Shown here one piece after another: positions 17,318 to 27,900 of a stretch of 64,000 nucleotides of DNA. The notes beneath the pieces were generated by a model that saw only the letters and a list, made by a program, of their open reading frames with translations, did not search any database and had not been told where the DNA came from. The stretch is taken from positions 5,525,501 to 5,589,500 of the forward strand of contig NZ_CP150207.1 of assembly GCF_037969765.1 (NCBI RefSeq), written 5' to 3'. Both the position numbers and the translations under genes were made by a program. Source of the DNA: Paenibacillus sp. FSL W8-0186. Lineage in GTDB: Bacteria; Bacillota; Bacilli; Paenibacillales; Paenibacillaceae. The first letter of the stretch is position 1. Every line of letters begins with the position of its first letter.

Positions 17318-18031
17318 CTACTCATCCCTCAACCGACGTTGATACATAACAACAGATACAATACTCAATACAATTGTCCATGCCAAAATAATGAGGAGGG
17401 GTTTAAATAACTGTCCCGCCGCAATGCCCGTATGGGGGATATCCAGCAAATGCACAAGTTGAATGCTCGGTGTATACTCCAGCACTTTTAAAATCGGAAA
17501 ATCATCCGCTAGTAACATTCCTCCATATGGCGCCCCAGTGAATACGATCGATAGGGGAATTATAGATAAAGACGCATCAAGCAGCGTCTTGGAGAATAGA
17601 CCGCATATCGTACCGGCAGCCGTGTATAGAACAATCGAAAGAGCAGTTGCTGCCACAAACGCCCATATACTAGCTGGTTCATAGGCTAATATATACGTAG
17701 CAATAGCCAGAACAACAGCAGACATGGTAAAGACTAAAGTACTTTTACCGATTAAAACATCCATGATTGTGGCTGGAGTCATCATTAATGATCGTAAAGT
17801 GTTTCGCTCCTTTTCTTCCGCAATCAAGCATGCTTGGGCAAAACTCGTTAGTATCACAAACGATAAATTTAGAACAAGACCGATAGCCCCGGGCAGTAAC
17901 GGGCCTGCATTTCGAAAAAGAAATGCGAATAAAATTGGGAAAATCAACATAATCGAGATCGCATAATTGCGTGAAAACTCTTTATAATCCTTCACAAATA
18001 TGGCCCCGGCACGTTTTAATGAGATACTCAT
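17318..18031 (-). CDS. ABC-2 type permease
   Basis: A 237-residue six-helix permease. After an N-terminal cytoplasmic segment (RAGAIFVKDYKEFSRNYAI) come helices at about 25-45, 55-75, 100-125, 130-155, 160-180 and 210-230, with EEKERNTLRSLMMTPATIMDVLIGKS between helices 2 and 3, diagnostic of ABC-2 membrane subunits. ATG 18031 overlaps the ATPase stop as ATGA. It forms the exporter with 18028-18876; the substrate is unknown. Confidence 0.9.
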   Translation of the reverse strand: MSISLKRAGAIFVKDYKEFSRNYAISIMLIFPILFAFLFRNAGPLLPGAIGLVLNLSFVILTSFAQACLIAEEKERNTLRSLMMTPATIMDVLIGKSTLVFTMSAVVLAIATYILAYEPASIWAFVAATALSIVLYTAAGTICGLFSKTLLDASLSIIPLSIVFTGAPYGGMLLADDFPILKVLEYTPSIQLVHLLDIPHTGIAAGQLFKPLLIILAWTIVLSIVSVVMYQRRLRDE

Positions 18032-18876
18032 AGCAGCTCACTTCCTGTCATTTTAATAAAGATATCACCCAGGCTCGGCTCTTTCGTTTCTAATCGGTCA
18101 ATGAATCCTCGCTTCATCCAATCGGCGATTTGATCGGCCGTTCCCTCATCGATCGGAAGCTCATAGGCTTCCCCATTGATTAACTCAACACAAATCACGT
18201 TTTCCCGATGCTGTTTTTTAAGCTCCTTGGGTGAACCGATGGCTTGGATTTGTCCTTGGTACAAAATCGCTACACGGTTACATATCCATTCTGCCTCAGC
18301 CATATCATGCGTAGTTAAAAAAATGGTTGTCCCTTTCTCATTTAAATAGTGTAAGCCCTTATAAATATGCGCCGTGTTGACTGGATCTAAAGCCGAAGTA
18401 GGTTCATCTAAAAATAATAATTCCGGCTCATGGATCACCGCACATGCCAACATGACACGCTGACGCATCCCTTTGGATAAGCGATTGACTTTCTTTTTAC
18501 GTTCTCCGCCTAAGTTAACAAACTGCAGCACCTTATCAATCGACGATTTAGGAAGATCATATAACTTACGATACAGCTCCAGATTTTCCTCAATCGTTAA
18601 TCTTTCATATAGACCGCTGTTATCCGTCAAAATGCCAAAGCGCATTTTCTGCGCCGACAGCTGCATCATTTCCGCTGGCTGGTTAAATACGCTGGCCTGT
18701 CCGCTTGTCGGATTTAATTGTGCCGTTAAAATCTTAATTAATGTCGTTTTTCCCGAACCGCTCGGACCCAGGAAACCAAAAATTTCCCCCTTCGGAATGG
18801 AAAAGGACACGTCTGATAACGCATCCTTATGTCCAAATCTCTTGCGAATATGTTCTACTTGGATCACATCATCCAC
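18028..18876 (-). CDS. ABC transporter ATP-binding protein
   Basis: A 282-residue ATPase with Walker A GPSGSGKTTL, signature LSKGMRQRVMLA, Walker B LLFLDEPTSALD and H-loop TTHDMAEAE. The C-terminal 60 residues (VICVELINGEAYELP) form the DUF4162-like tail of drug/bacteriocin exporters. The likely start is GTG 18876, eight bases after AAGGAAG; other GTG codons at 18885 and 18882 overlap that site. It lies 178 bp downstream of the LytTR-fusion gene. Confidence 0.9.
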   Translation of the reverse strand: MDDVIQVEHIRKRFGHKDALSDVSFSIPKGEIFGFLGPSGSGKTTLIKILTAQLNPTSGQASVFNQPAEMMQLSAQKMRFGILTDNSGLYERLTIEENLELYRKLYDLPKSSIDKVLQFVNLGGERKKKVNRLSKGMRQRVMLACAVIHEPELLFLDEPTSALDPVNTAHIYKGLHYLNEKGTTIFLTTHDMAEAEWICNRVAILYQGQIQAIGSPKELKKQHRENVICVELINGEAYELPIDEGTADQIADWMKRGFIDRLETKEPSLGDIFIKMTGSELL

Positions 18877-19054
18877 GAGCACCACTTCCTTAGCGTTGAT
18901 GTCTTAAGCATATAAATTTGGCATGCTTCCAGCCATCAAAACCCGCCGAAATGTAGCTATAATCGCCTGAATGGTACCATGGAATGCTGGATGGGTTCGA
19001 TATTGCCCCGGAAATGGCATATGCTTCCGAAGTTATGTTTGCTTCGCAAACATT

Positions 19055-19990
19055 TTAAATGTGAAGAAGTGCTTTTAATTCCTGCAATTTTGAACGGGAT
19101 AACGGAACCACCGCATCTTTGCCTGTATTTAATCGCAAGCTGTAGCTATTCTTCGTCCATGTAATAATCTCTCTTACTTTCTGCAGATTAACAATGTAAG
19201 ACCGATGGCACCTAAAAAACCCGAAGTTTAGCAGCCTCTGCTCGAGCTCGGCTAGCGTCAAAGCACAGACATAATTTTCTCCGCCTACATGAACAAGGAT
19301 CGAACCATCTAAACTTTCGATGTAATCGACTTCAGGCGGATCAAATAAAATCACTTTGTCATTTCTTCTAGTATAAATCTTCTGCAAGGTGATATTGGCC
19401 CGATCTTGTTCCGGCACTTCCTGCTTATCCTCTTCCGAATCCCGAATATCCAATGGATGAAATCCGAGCGCGTTTAATCGATAAATGGCATCGCAGGATA
19501 TCATGGCATCCTCTAAATTCGAAGTTAAAATTAAAATCTGCTTCTCCTTCGAAAGGTTATCCAGAATCCGCTTAAAGTGATGACGATCCTCTTCTTCCAA
19601 GTAAAAATAAGGTTCCTCTAGTACGAGTATAGGCTGATGCGCAAAAAAGGCACGCAGCAATGTCACATACATCCTTTTGGATGAACTTAGATCCTTGATT
19701 TTTACCTTCCGCTCTTCCTTTAAAGCAAAATAATCCATTAACAGAGCAAGACGATCATTCCGCTCCGTTACTTTGATCAGAAAGGTGATCAGCTCTTCCA
19801 CCGTTAAACGCATATACTCGCTTTGCCCAGCTCGAAATAAATAATATTGAGAATGATTCGCTAATTGATTCATTAAAAGCTGCTTTCGCTTCAAGTCCGT
19901 TATAATGCCTATCGATTGGTTCAATGTCATATTTAATTCGATCTTGGGTAGAAGTAATTTCCCATCATTATAAATTGGTTGAAATTGCAC
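19055..19990 (-). CDS. degenerate ABC-ATPase-like/LytTR fusion regulator
   Basis: A 311-residue protein. Residues about 1-190 follow the C-terminal half of an ABC ATPase: an LSSSKRMYVTLLRAF segment at the signature position, a Walker-B-like ILVLEEPYFYL, and LTSNLEDAM at the switch. There is no Walker A P-loop and no switch histidine, so ATP hydrolysis is unlikely. Residues about 205-311 form a LytTR domain (DYIESLDGSILVHV, FFRCHRSYIVNLQKV, VPLSRSKLQELK). The start is GTG 19990 after GGAGGG. The downstream genes encode an intact ABC exporter, so the dead ATPase domain may contact the transporter or mimic its subunit to gate transcription. That is inference. Confidence 0.85.
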   Translation of the reverse strand: MQFQPIYNDGKLLLPKIELNMTLNQSIGIITDLKRKQLLMNQLANHSQYYLFRAGQSEYMRLTVEELITFLIKVTERNDRLALLMDYFALKEERKVKIKDLSSSKRMYVTLLRAFFAHQPILVLEEPYFYLEEEDRHHFKRILDNLSKEKQILILTSNLEDAMISCDAIYRLNALGFHPLDIRDSEEDKQEVPEQDRANITLQKIYTRRNDKVILFDPPEVDYIESLDGSILVHVGGENYVCALTLAELEQRLLNFGFFRCHRSYIVNLQKVREIITWTKNSYSLRLNTGKDAVVPLSRSKLQELKALLHI

Positions 19991-20310
19991 GACGCCCTCC
20001 TAGCTAGTGCCATCATAGGGTATATATAACAATTATAAATGTTGGGATGCCTCTTTGTCAGTTTCTATATGAAAACCAAATTTCCGTATAATATACTTGA
20101 AAAATCATACTAGATTATCCTTCAAACGTCTGATTCTATGGTTTTTATATGAAAATTCATACACAATTGCTTAAATTAAAAAAAGAATAACAATTCTGTA
20201 TGTTTTTTCGAACAGAACTCGTTTTGGTGCAAAATTTATACCGATGTTGTTCTCGATGATTCCACCGCTATAATAGAATACATTTCATCTACCTAAAAAG
20301 GCTGTCCCTA
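19991..20310. other. AT-rich region upstream of the LytTR gene
   Basis: No coding frame. It contains two near-identical words 80 bp apart, listed next. Confidence 0.4.
20061..20155. promoter_or_regulatory. direct repeats upstream of the LytTR-fusion gene
   Basis: GTTTCTATATGAAAA (20061-20075) and GTTTTTATATGAAAA (20141-20155) differ at one base and lie exactly 80 bp apart. LytTR proteins bind direct repeats, usually spaced about two helical turns, so these may be sites, but the spacing is unusual. Confidence 0.3.
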
Positions 20311-20352
20311 CTTATGTTCCGGTTCACCGTGCTGCCTGTAACGGAAAGTTTT
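20311..20352. repeat. copy of dispersed intergenic repeat
   Basis: CTTATGTTCCGGTTCACCGT, then GCTGCCTGTAACGGAAAG, aligns along most of the copy at 45124-45177. Confidence 0.6.
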
Positions 20353-20410
20353 AGGGTCGGAGTAGCCCTTTCTTGATCTCGCTTGATTCAGTTCAGCTAC
20401 AGTAAGCAAC

Positions 20411-20438
20411 AAAAACCGTATCGTTCGCCGATACGGTT
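20411..20438 (-). terminator. terminator of the chemoreceptor gene
   Basis: AACCGTATCG and CGATACGGTT form a perfect 10-bp stem with a 5-base loop. On the minus strand it is followed by TTTTTG, nine bases past the stop codon. Confidence 0.8.
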
Positions 20439-20446
20439 CTTGTGCG

Positions 20447-21892
20447 TTATTCCGTAAATTCCGTAAGTTTACCTATAAGCATTTCCAGCTCGTTGAAACT
20501 TTTAACGATTTCCTCAACCATAGCTCGTTGATCATCCATGCTGGCCATGATTTGCTGTACGGCCGCTGTAGATTGCTCGGTCACACTTGAAATGGAGGCA
20601 ACTTCAGTGACGATGGAATTGGATGAAGCCCGGAATGACTTGGACTTCTCTTCTACCTCGGATGCCTGCGCCGAAACCTCACGCGCATCCATCGCAATAC
20701 GATGGAATACTTGTTCCGATTCCGAGGAGGATATCATGCTTTCGCTTACTGCCGCATTCCCTATGGCGACCTTTTCGGTTAGCGCCTTCGTGCCTACATC
20801 GATTTCTTTAATAATATTCGAAATGCTCTCGGTTGACAGACGTGAGTGCTCGGCCAATTTTCTAACTTCCGTAGAAACGACCGCGAATCCTTGTCCATGT
20901 TCTCCCGCCCGGGCTGCTTCGATCGCTGCATTCAGCGCCAGCAAGTTGGTTTGATTGGCAATTTCTCCAATGGTATTGGACATCTCGTCAATCTTCATAA
21001 TCTTCTCGTTTAATTCCTTCACTTCCACAATGATATCCTGGAATATATCGTTCACTTGAGAAATCTGATCGTTCAGCTTATGTACTTGTTCATTCCCCAT
21101 TACCGTCGCTTCAACCGTTTGGTCAGAAAGCCGTTTCATGGCCTCTGAACTATCCGTCATCATTTGAGCATCCCGATGGGATTCTTGAATCGTATCTGAA
21201 ATATCAGTAATACTTACAGCTTGGGATTCAATGCCTTTCGCAACCTCCGAGAAACCGATTGTTATTTCCTTCGTTAATTGGCCCGAATGATCGACATGAT
21301 GCTTGAGATTCCGATAAAATTCATTCAATACTTGGATGGAATGCTTTAGCTCCTGCAGTAATGAATCTGCTATCGATTTGGCCTGCATGGCCTCCTGGCT
21401 GCGCTGTTCAGCCCCGACAAATAGCCGCTCGTTCAATCTGGCAGCCACGATTGTCATGATTCCATAAAAAATCAACATAATATTCGAGGACATCATAGCG
21501 GATACATCCCCGCCTCCCAACCATACTTTGGCATTGAGACCAACCAGATTCACTATGCTGAACAGCATGATCGGTTTATAGCTGGGATAAATAAGCAGGA
21601 AAGCGGAAAGGAGAAAATACACATCTAATACAGGTTTCTTAACGTCATATATGCCAAGAATCAGAAGGAGAACCATGAGCCCGCCGAACAGATATGGCGT
21701 TAACCTTATCCATTTTCGAAGTCGATTGAGGACGGTAAGGGAAGCAGCAAACAATGCGCCAACACCCAAAATCCAAATACTTTCATAGTTTCCTGTTGAC
21801 ACAAGGAAAATCGTAAAAATAACATTAATTCCCCATAATACATTTGTAAGCAGCTTATTTCTTTGTAAAAACACCGAATCAAGTCTGTCCAT
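20447..21892 (-). CDS. methyl-accepting chemotaxis protein
   Basis: A 481-residue chemoreceptor. The N-terminal ~165 residues contain about six transmembrane helices with very short loops, so there is no classical periplasmic sensor. The C-terminal signalling domain is a long coiled coil with the conserved hairpin tip [26 protein letters not shown]. No HAMP domain is obvious. Such multi-spanning receptors sense membrane-associated or intramembrane cues. ATG 21892 is chosen because GGAGG lies 7 bases upstream; the in-frame ATG at 21898 abuts it. Confidence 0.92.
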   Translation of the reverse strand: MDRLDSVFLQRNKLLTNVLWGINVIFTIFLVSTGNYESIWILGVGALFAASLTVLNRLRKWIRLTPYLFGGLMVLLLILGIYDVKKPVLDVYFLLSAFLLIYPSYKPIMLFSIVNLVGLNAKVWLGGGDVSAMMSSNIMLIFYGIMTIVAARLNERLFVGAEQRSQEAMQAKSIADSLLQELKHSIQVLNEFYRNLKHHVDHSGQLTKEITIGFSEVAKGIESQAVSITDISDTIQESHRDAQMMTDSSEAMKRLSDQTVEATVMGNEQVHKLNDQISQVNDIFQDIIVEVKELNEKIMKIDEMSNTIGEIANQTNLLALNAAIEAARAGEHGQGFAVVSTEVRKLAEHSRLSTESISNIIKEIDVGTKALTEKVAIGNAAVSESMISSSESEQVFHRIAMDAREVSAQASEVEEKSKSFRASSNSIVTEVASISSVTEQSTAAVQQIMASMDDQRAMVEEIVKSFNELEMLIGKLTEFTE

Positions 21893-21998
21893 GAGCATCC
21901 CTCCAAGTTGACAACTATAGTTGTTGCTCGATATATTCGACAATATCTTGCATAATCCTTCGTAAGTCGACAAAATACTTCAATATCGGCAGAACAAT

Positions 21999-22027
21999 AA
22001 AAAGAGCTGCCTAACGCAGCTCTTTTT
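21999..22027 (-). terminator. terminator of the TetR gene
   Basis: AAAAAGAGCTGC-CTAAC-GCAGCTCTTTTT, a 12-bp perfect stem with flanking A and T runs, usable in both directions. Confidence 0.88.
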
Positions 22028-22074
22028 CACCAATTGTTTATTCTATCGTCGCGTTTTAAATCATCGCATCTTCC

Positions 22075-22632
22075 TTAAGGAAAAGTTCTAAGTGCATTCC
22101 CGTTTAACATCGATATCATCTCTGCAATATGCTCTATTGATTCTTTAAATCCTCCGTTTGCCCATTTGGTAATTATGGCTACAGTGCCATAAGTGCAATA
22201 ATCACTTATATACTTAATATCTTTATGATCCAACTTAGGATTTAGGGTTTTTATTTGTTCTTGAAACTCATGATCCGATCTACTAAGTAATTGAATTAGA
22301 ATGTCTGAATAGCCGTTTTCTCCAAAAATCAGCTTGCTATAACCTCGATTTAAATAGATTAATTCTAACCATGTCGATACTGGTATTTTTTCTTCATAAG
22401 ATCCTTGCTTTTCCCACTCGTTAACAAAGTCTCTATATATCTCTGCCTCAATCTGCTCTAACATATCAAAAGGGTTGCTGTAATATTGGTAAAATGTGCT
22501 TCTGTTTACATCAGCGCCTTCACAAATGTCTGTTACAGTTACACTTTTAATACTTTTCTCGTCTAGCAACTTCATTAGACTGTTTATCAGCGCATTTTTG
22601 GTTTTGCGCACTCTGCGGTCTTCTTTGTTCAT
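22075..22632 (-). CDS. TetR/AcrR-family regulator
   Basis: A 185-residue protein. The helix-turn-helix is KSVTVTDICEGADVNRSTFYQYYSNPFDML; the C-terminal part is helical, with a DhaS/TetR_C_7-like pattern (CTYGTVAIITKWANGGFKES). GGAGAGG precedes the ATG. It is divergent from the SDR at 22812 and probably represses it; no clean palindrome was found in the 179-bp gap. Confidence 0.9.
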   Translation of the reverse strand: MNKEDRRVRKTKNALINSLMKLLDEKSIKSVTVTDICEGADVNRSTFYQYYSNPFDMLEQIEAEIYRDFVNEWEKQGSYEEKIPVSTWLELIYLNRGYSKLIFGENGYSDILIQLLSRSDHEFQEQIKTLNPKLDHKDIKYISDYCTYGTVAIITKWANGGFKESIEHIAEMISMLNGNALRTFP

Positions 22633-22811
22633 AAAACCTCTCCAATTTCCAACAGTAGTAAGGTTCTTTGTTGATTATCTTGCACATTACCCCTCGTTTG
22701 ATGGTTGAATTTCTATATACAAAACATTATGATGCAGACATAGTAAAAACGCAACAGATGATGGTTATCATACACATGTTGGATTATCACACATATGAAG
22801 GAGTCAATTAT

Positions 22812-23540
22812 ATGGATAAGAAAGTTGCGCTTGTCAGTGGAGCTAATAAGTCAATTGGTTTTGAGGTTGTTCGGGAGCTTGCAAAGTTGGGCATGATTGT
22901 ATATTTAGGAAGCCGCGATGAGGCGAATGGAACTAAAGGGGCTGAAGAGCTTAAAGTTGACGGAGATGTTCGCTTTATACAATTGGACGTATTAGACGAG
23001 AACTCGATGGTGCTGGCAATCAAGAAAATCGAACAGGAGCACGGAAAACTTGATGTACTAATTAATAATGCCGGGATAGCCTCCGCAAGTTCTGACTTTA
23101 AAGATTTCTCGGCATCTATGGTTTCTATTGATGAAGTGAAGGCGGTATTTTCCACAAACTTTTTAGGATCTGTTCGTCTTACGCAACTGGCACTTCCATT
23201 GTTACGGAATTCAAAGTCGGGACGTATCGTAAATACATCTAGTCAGGCAGGCAGCTTTGAATTTATGACAGATGTTGAAAATAAATACCCAAAACCTTTT
23301 GCATATTGCACATCTAAACTTGCCCTGAACGGTGCAACAGTGTTATTTGCAGATGAACTACGCGATACTGGAATTAAGGTGAATGCTGCGCATCCGGGAT
23401 TGGTTAGCAGCGCACTTAGCAATTATATGGGGAATCGTACAGGGCAGGATGGCGCCAAAATTATCATTCAGCTTGCTACTCTAGATGGTGATGGTCCAAC
23501 AGGCGGGTTCTTTGATGAAAATGGAGTAGTTCCGTGGTGA
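22812..23540 (+). CDS. SDR-family NAD(P)-dependent oxidoreductase
   Basis: A 242-residue short-chain dehydrogenase. The cofactor motif is SGANKSIGFEV, where Ser replaces the usual middle Gly of GxxxGxG. NNAG is present (LINNAGIAS), as are the catalytic Ser (VNTSSQAG) and YxxxK (AYCTSKLAL). The ending GPTGGFFDENGVVPW is typical of a carbonyl-reductase-like subgroup also seen at 60987-61682. ATG 22812 follows GAAGGAG. Neighbour: divergent TetR. Confidence 0.92.
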   Translation: MDKKVALVSGANKSIGFEVVRELAKLGMIVYLGSRDEANGTKGAEELKVDGDVRFIQLDVLDENSMVLAIKKIEQEHGKLDVLINNAGIASASSDFKDFSASMVSIDEVKAVFSTNFLGSVRLTQLALPLLRNSKSGRIVNTSSQAGSFEFMTDVENKYPKPFAYCTSKLALNGATVLFADELRDTGIKVNAAHPGLVSSALSNYMGNRTGQDGAKIIIQLATLDGDGPTGGFFDENGVVPW

Positions 23541-23827
23541 CATCTATGCACGAATGGAATACGTGACAGCCCGTTGACAAGCTGCAAGAATATTCGAGCT
23601 TCTCTCCGGCATGACGGTATCCGGAGAGATGCTGCTGGGTGAACCTATGCAGCTGATTACCGCATGTGTACCGGGCATGGCTTTGATCAGGCCAAGCGCG
23701 TCGAATACATCTCTCGGGTCTATCGGCGATGAATGATATGCTGAGCAAAAACAACCATTGAAGATATAAAATTCAGCAATGGTTGTAGTTCGGCATAACT
23801 ATTCACTTGTCGATCAAATCGGTTGTC
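23541..23827. other. intergenic, no recognised feature
   Basis: Between converging genes. A CTCTCCGG(cat..)CCGGAGAG hairpin lies near 23598-23623. No gene was recognised. Confidence 0.35.
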
Positions 23828-24457
23828 TTACTGTACGGTTATCGTATAGGCGTTAGAGGAGCCTACCGGCGCCGCATTGAAATAAGCGCTGTTATGAACG
23901 GCCCCCGGGAACTTAACCCCATATGTAATCCCGCCTCCGCCATCCTTGACACCTATAATTTCAACCACACTTGGAACTGGAATATCAACTGCCACCGGGT
24001 TATTCATAATATTTATGTCCGTTTGCAGGATATTGCCGTCCACCTTCACCGTAACGACATCCCCGTCTTCCGCGGCGAAGTCCCAGATCAGCATGCGGCT
24101 TGTCGTCGTATTTTCCTTCATCTCAATCTTGAAGTCTCTGGCTGCGAGGTCCGCCAAATCATCTGATGAAGCTAAAAGGACACCGGCCTGCATCCCTTTA
24201 CCGATCCCATCCGACTGAACATCCTTTATAGTGCTAGTTGAACCCTGAAAATATATGCCCATCCCGAACGTGATCAGCACCGTAATCCCGATCCAAAATC
24301 GATGCTTATTTCTTTTTTTTTCGGTAGAAGATGACCTGCGGTTGACGGATGACTCTGTATATTCCAATGGAACATCGTCATTTTCCGTTTGTTGAGACTC
24401 ATATTGGTTTGTCGCGTGTGACTTCGGCCTTTGCTTGTTTTGTCTGTAATTTGCCAA
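23828..24457 (-). CDS. single-pass membrane-anchored protein, third gene of the AAA operon
   Basis: About 210 residues from a TTG at 24457, which follows GGGGGAAGG. A longer frame exists upstream but runs into the membrane-protein gene. Residues 1-50 are Gln/Ser/Asn/Lys-rich and presumably cytoplasmic. A helix (FWIGITVLITFGMGIYF) at about 53-70 anchors it. The outer part of about 135 residues is strand-rich (DVVTVKVDGNILQTDINIMN, VPSVVEIIGVKDGGGG). No cysteine or enzymatic motif is seen. I do not recognise the family. It follows the four-helix protein by 13 bp and so belongs to the same operon as the multi-AAA ATPase. Confidence 0.65.
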   Translation of the reverse strand: MANYRQNKQRPKSHATNQYESQQTENDDVPLEYTESSVNRRSSSTEKKRNKHRFWIGITVLITFGMGIYFQGSTSTIKDVQSDGIGKGMQAGVLLASSDDLADLAARDFKIEMKENTTTSRMLIWDFAAEDGDVVTVKVDGNILQTDINIMNNPVAVDIPVPSVVEIIGVKDGGGGITYGVKFPGAVHNSAYFNAAPVGSSNAYTITVQ

Positions 24458-24470
24458 TTTCCTTCCCCCA

Positions 24471-24914
24471 CTATTCCATATATTGGTTTGTCCGCCGAAC
24501 AATCGGGTACTTCCAGTACAGCAGCGACATGCACAATCGGATTGCCACAATCGCAAGCAGCATAAGCATAATGGCCCATCCTTTGGAATAAAGTCCTTCG
24601 TCAGCCCATTTGTTAAGAATCGTGACCCCTGCCGATAGAGCGAAGCTGGTATAGATGATCATGTGCAGGAAAGGAAGCAATACCGTTATTTTACGATAGG
24701 GAATACCTAAAAATTGGACCTTCGTGGCTAAATATACAAAAAAGCCCAAAAGGCCTATTACGATCATGCTGCCGCTTTCTACCGGAATCTCGTTAATTAG
24801 AATAATCTTTATATCATCGTATATCATGAAAGGAAGGAAAGGCATAGCGATAATGACAGAGAGCATTACTGGATGATAAAAAGTAAGGGCGAGCAACCAT
24901 TTTAGGACTTTCAT
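24471..24914 (-). CDS. four-helix integral membrane protein, second gene of the AAA operon
   Basis: A 147-residue protein with hydrophobic segments at about 5-30, 48-68, 75-98 and 110-132, short loops and a basic C-terminus (WKYPIVRRTNQYME). The ATG overlaps the TAA stop of the ATPase gene by one base (TAATG), with GGAGGTGATG upstream, so translation is coupled. No family is recognised. As a partner of the AAA protein it could be a membrane docking subunit or substrate, which is inference. Confidence 0.72.
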   Translation of the reverse strand: MKVLKWLLALTFYHPVMLSVIIAMPFLPFMIYDDIKIILINEIPVESGSMIVIGLLGFFVYLATKVQFLGIPYRKITVLLPFLHMIIYTSFALSAGVTILNKWADEGLYSKGWAIMLMLLAIVAIRLCMSLLYWKYPIVRRTNQYME

Positions 24915-27900
24915 TACATCACCTCCATCTGTTCTTGAAAATCTCCAGGCGCTAAAGTGGATAATTCCTCGGCTGTAGCATTGGCTTTCTTGCTCATACG
25001 CAAGGCGTGGGCTCGAATCGCTTTCTCGACCAAATTTCGTACGAGCCGTCCATTGCCTGCGGTCATATCTCCTTCATAGGTCTCCAAAATGGAGTGCAGC
25101 GCGGCTTCAGCCTCCCGGCCGATCACATATCCCTGCGCTTTCACTTGCAAATGCGCAATTTGCAGCATTTCCCCGGCTGTATAATCGGGGAATGTAATGA
25201 TATTGGGGAATCTGGAGCGGAGTCCCGCATTGCGGTTCAAGAAGCGCTCCATATCTTCGTCGTAGCCGGCCAGTATAACGATAAGCCTGTCCCGGTAATC
25301 ATCCATCGCTTTGACAAGCGTATCGATCGCTTCCTGTCCGAATTGATCCCCTTCCGCCAAGGCATAAGCCTCATCCACAAACAAGATCCCGCCAAGAGCG
25401 CGTTCGATAACCTCTTTCGTCTTGAGCGCAGTTTGCCCAACATAACCAGCAACCAGGCCGGACCGATCAGTCTCTACCAACGTATCGGTCTTAATCACGC
25501 CCAGTTCTTTAAATCGCTGGGCCAAAATACGGGCGATCGTCGTTTTTCCAGTTCCCGGGTTCCCTTTAAACACCATATGGAGAGCTTGAGCGGAAGCCTT
25601 GGGCAGTCCCATCTCCTGACGGCGCTTTGCCACCTCAATTTGTGCCGATAAGCTTCTCACAAATTCCTTAACGGAGGACAGACCGACAACGGCATCGAGC
25701 GCTCCAAGCGCATTCGCCCGCTTCGCCGCAAGGTCTACATAAACAGACAGCCCAAAATCCTCCACAGTCAGCTCATTTAACTGATCCGCCGCAATATCAG
25801 GATGATCGGCCAATCGCCCCGCTTGCTTGCGTATCGCCTCCTCCAGCGTATTGCGGACGAGCCGGCCGTTGCCTCCGTCCTTTCTGCCCGGAATTTGTTT
25901 CTCATCAAAATAGGATTCGAGCAAGCCTGGCACATCCGAAGCTAATGTAAATCCTCGCGCCTTCGCCATAATTAAGGCAATTTGCTGCATTTCCTCAGCC
26001 GTGTAGTCAGGAAATTCGATCTGTAGCGGGAAGCGCGAGAACAGACCCGGATTGACTTGAACAAACCGCTGCATATCTTCTGTGTATCCCGCCAAAATGA
26101 CAACCAGATTGTCTTTATGCAGCTCGATAAGACGAACTAGGGAATCGATGGCTTCCTTCCCGAAGCCCCCGCCCTGAACTCCATCCTGCGCAAGCGCATA
26201 GGCTTCGTCGATAAAGAGCACGCCGCCAAGAGCAGATTCGACGACCAGCTTGGTCTTGTTGGCCGTCTGACCGGCGTACTCCGCTACCAGATCGGATCGA
26301 CCCACCTCAACCAGATGTCCTTTTTTCAAATAGCCCATGGATCGGAGCATCTCTGCCACCAGCCGCGCCATCGTCGTCTTGCCCGTACCGGGATTACCCG
26401 AAAAAATCATATTGAGAGTCTGGCCGGTATCAACATGAATCCCGGCTTCCTTCCGCCTTCGATCCACAATAAGCTGCTTCTCTAACGTTCGGACGAATAG
26501 TTTGACCTTCTCCAATCCGACAATTCCAGCAAGTTGATTTTCGATGTTAAATGCTTCTTTCTCACCGATTCCGAAGTCTGCCCCTGTCAATAACTGCAAG
26601 TCTGTAACTGCAGTTGCATCTGACATCAGCCCTCCAAGCCGAGCAGCTTGTTTGCGGACAGCCTCCTCGAACAGATTGCGGACAAGCCGGCCGTTGCCGC
26701 TGTCATTGCGGCCAGGGATTTGCCGTTGATCGAACAGTTCGATCAAGCCCTCATAAGCATCCGTTTCTATTCGGAAACCATTTTTGCTCGCTATCTGAAT
26801 CATAATGTCCAGCATATCTTCCGCCTTGTAATCCGGGAACTCCACGATAAATGGAAATCTTGAACGCAAACCTGGATTTGATCGCAAAAAGGTCTCCATC
26901 TCCTGGGTATACCCTGCCAGCACAACAACCAAATTATCTCGATGATCCTCCATCGCCTTGACAATCGTATCGATTGCTTCGATGCCGAACGTATCGTTAT
27001 CATGACGAGCGAGTGTATAGGCCTCGTCGATGAACAATACGCCTCCCAAGGCTTCATTGACTTGTGCCATCGTTTTCGGAGCGGTAGAGCCCACATATTG
27101 TCCTACAAGATCCTGCCTCGCCACTTCGACTAATTGACCTTGCGGCAGCAATCCTAGCGCCTTCAGAATACGGCCAATTAAGCGGGCGACCGTCGTCTTG
27201 CCCGTTCCGGGATTCCCGGTAAACACCATATGAAGCGACATCGGCACAGAGCCTTCGCCTGCCCTAGCCCTCAGCTTGTTAACCTGTACCATCTCCATGA
27301 GTTCATAGACAAATTTTTTCACGGGTTCCAGGCCGGTTAACGCATTTAACTCTTCCAGAACATCATCAATCGACTCCTGACGAACGAAAGATAGTGCTTT
27401 GATCGGGACTTCAAGAGAGTTCGACTCCACATAAAAAGAATCGTTCTTGAAACGAATACGCACACGCTCATTGCTACGAATCTCATTACGGGCCCGCAGG
27501 CCGGACAATACGACAGTAAGCTCCTTATCGATCCAGTGCTGCACTGCCTCGCCAAATGTTTTGTTTGTTGCGGCTATATCGGCTAACGCCTCATACGTGG
27601 AAGGATGAACAACGATATTTGTCTGCATATCCCTTGACAGATCGTCTACCGCTTTCCCAAGCAAGGTCTCTGCGATTCGCCGCATCGTCTCCCACTCTAA
27701 TGGTGAAGAGATAGCCGCGGCAAGAATGCTTTGCAAGATAGAAATCGGGAGGTGATTTGCCAGCCCGGACGGAACCTGGCCAAATTCACTTCCTCTCTCT
27801 GCATGTTCATCGATATAGAAGATGATGAAAAAATCGTCGGCGATTATGCTCAACCCTTCTTTGGTTCGGAAGCTGCCTTCCGCGGCAAGCTTAGCGACCA

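Noticed and set aside
25007..25651. 214-codon plus-strand frame opposite the AAA ATPase
   Set aside because: Antisense shadow of a conserved AAA module, with no start signal.
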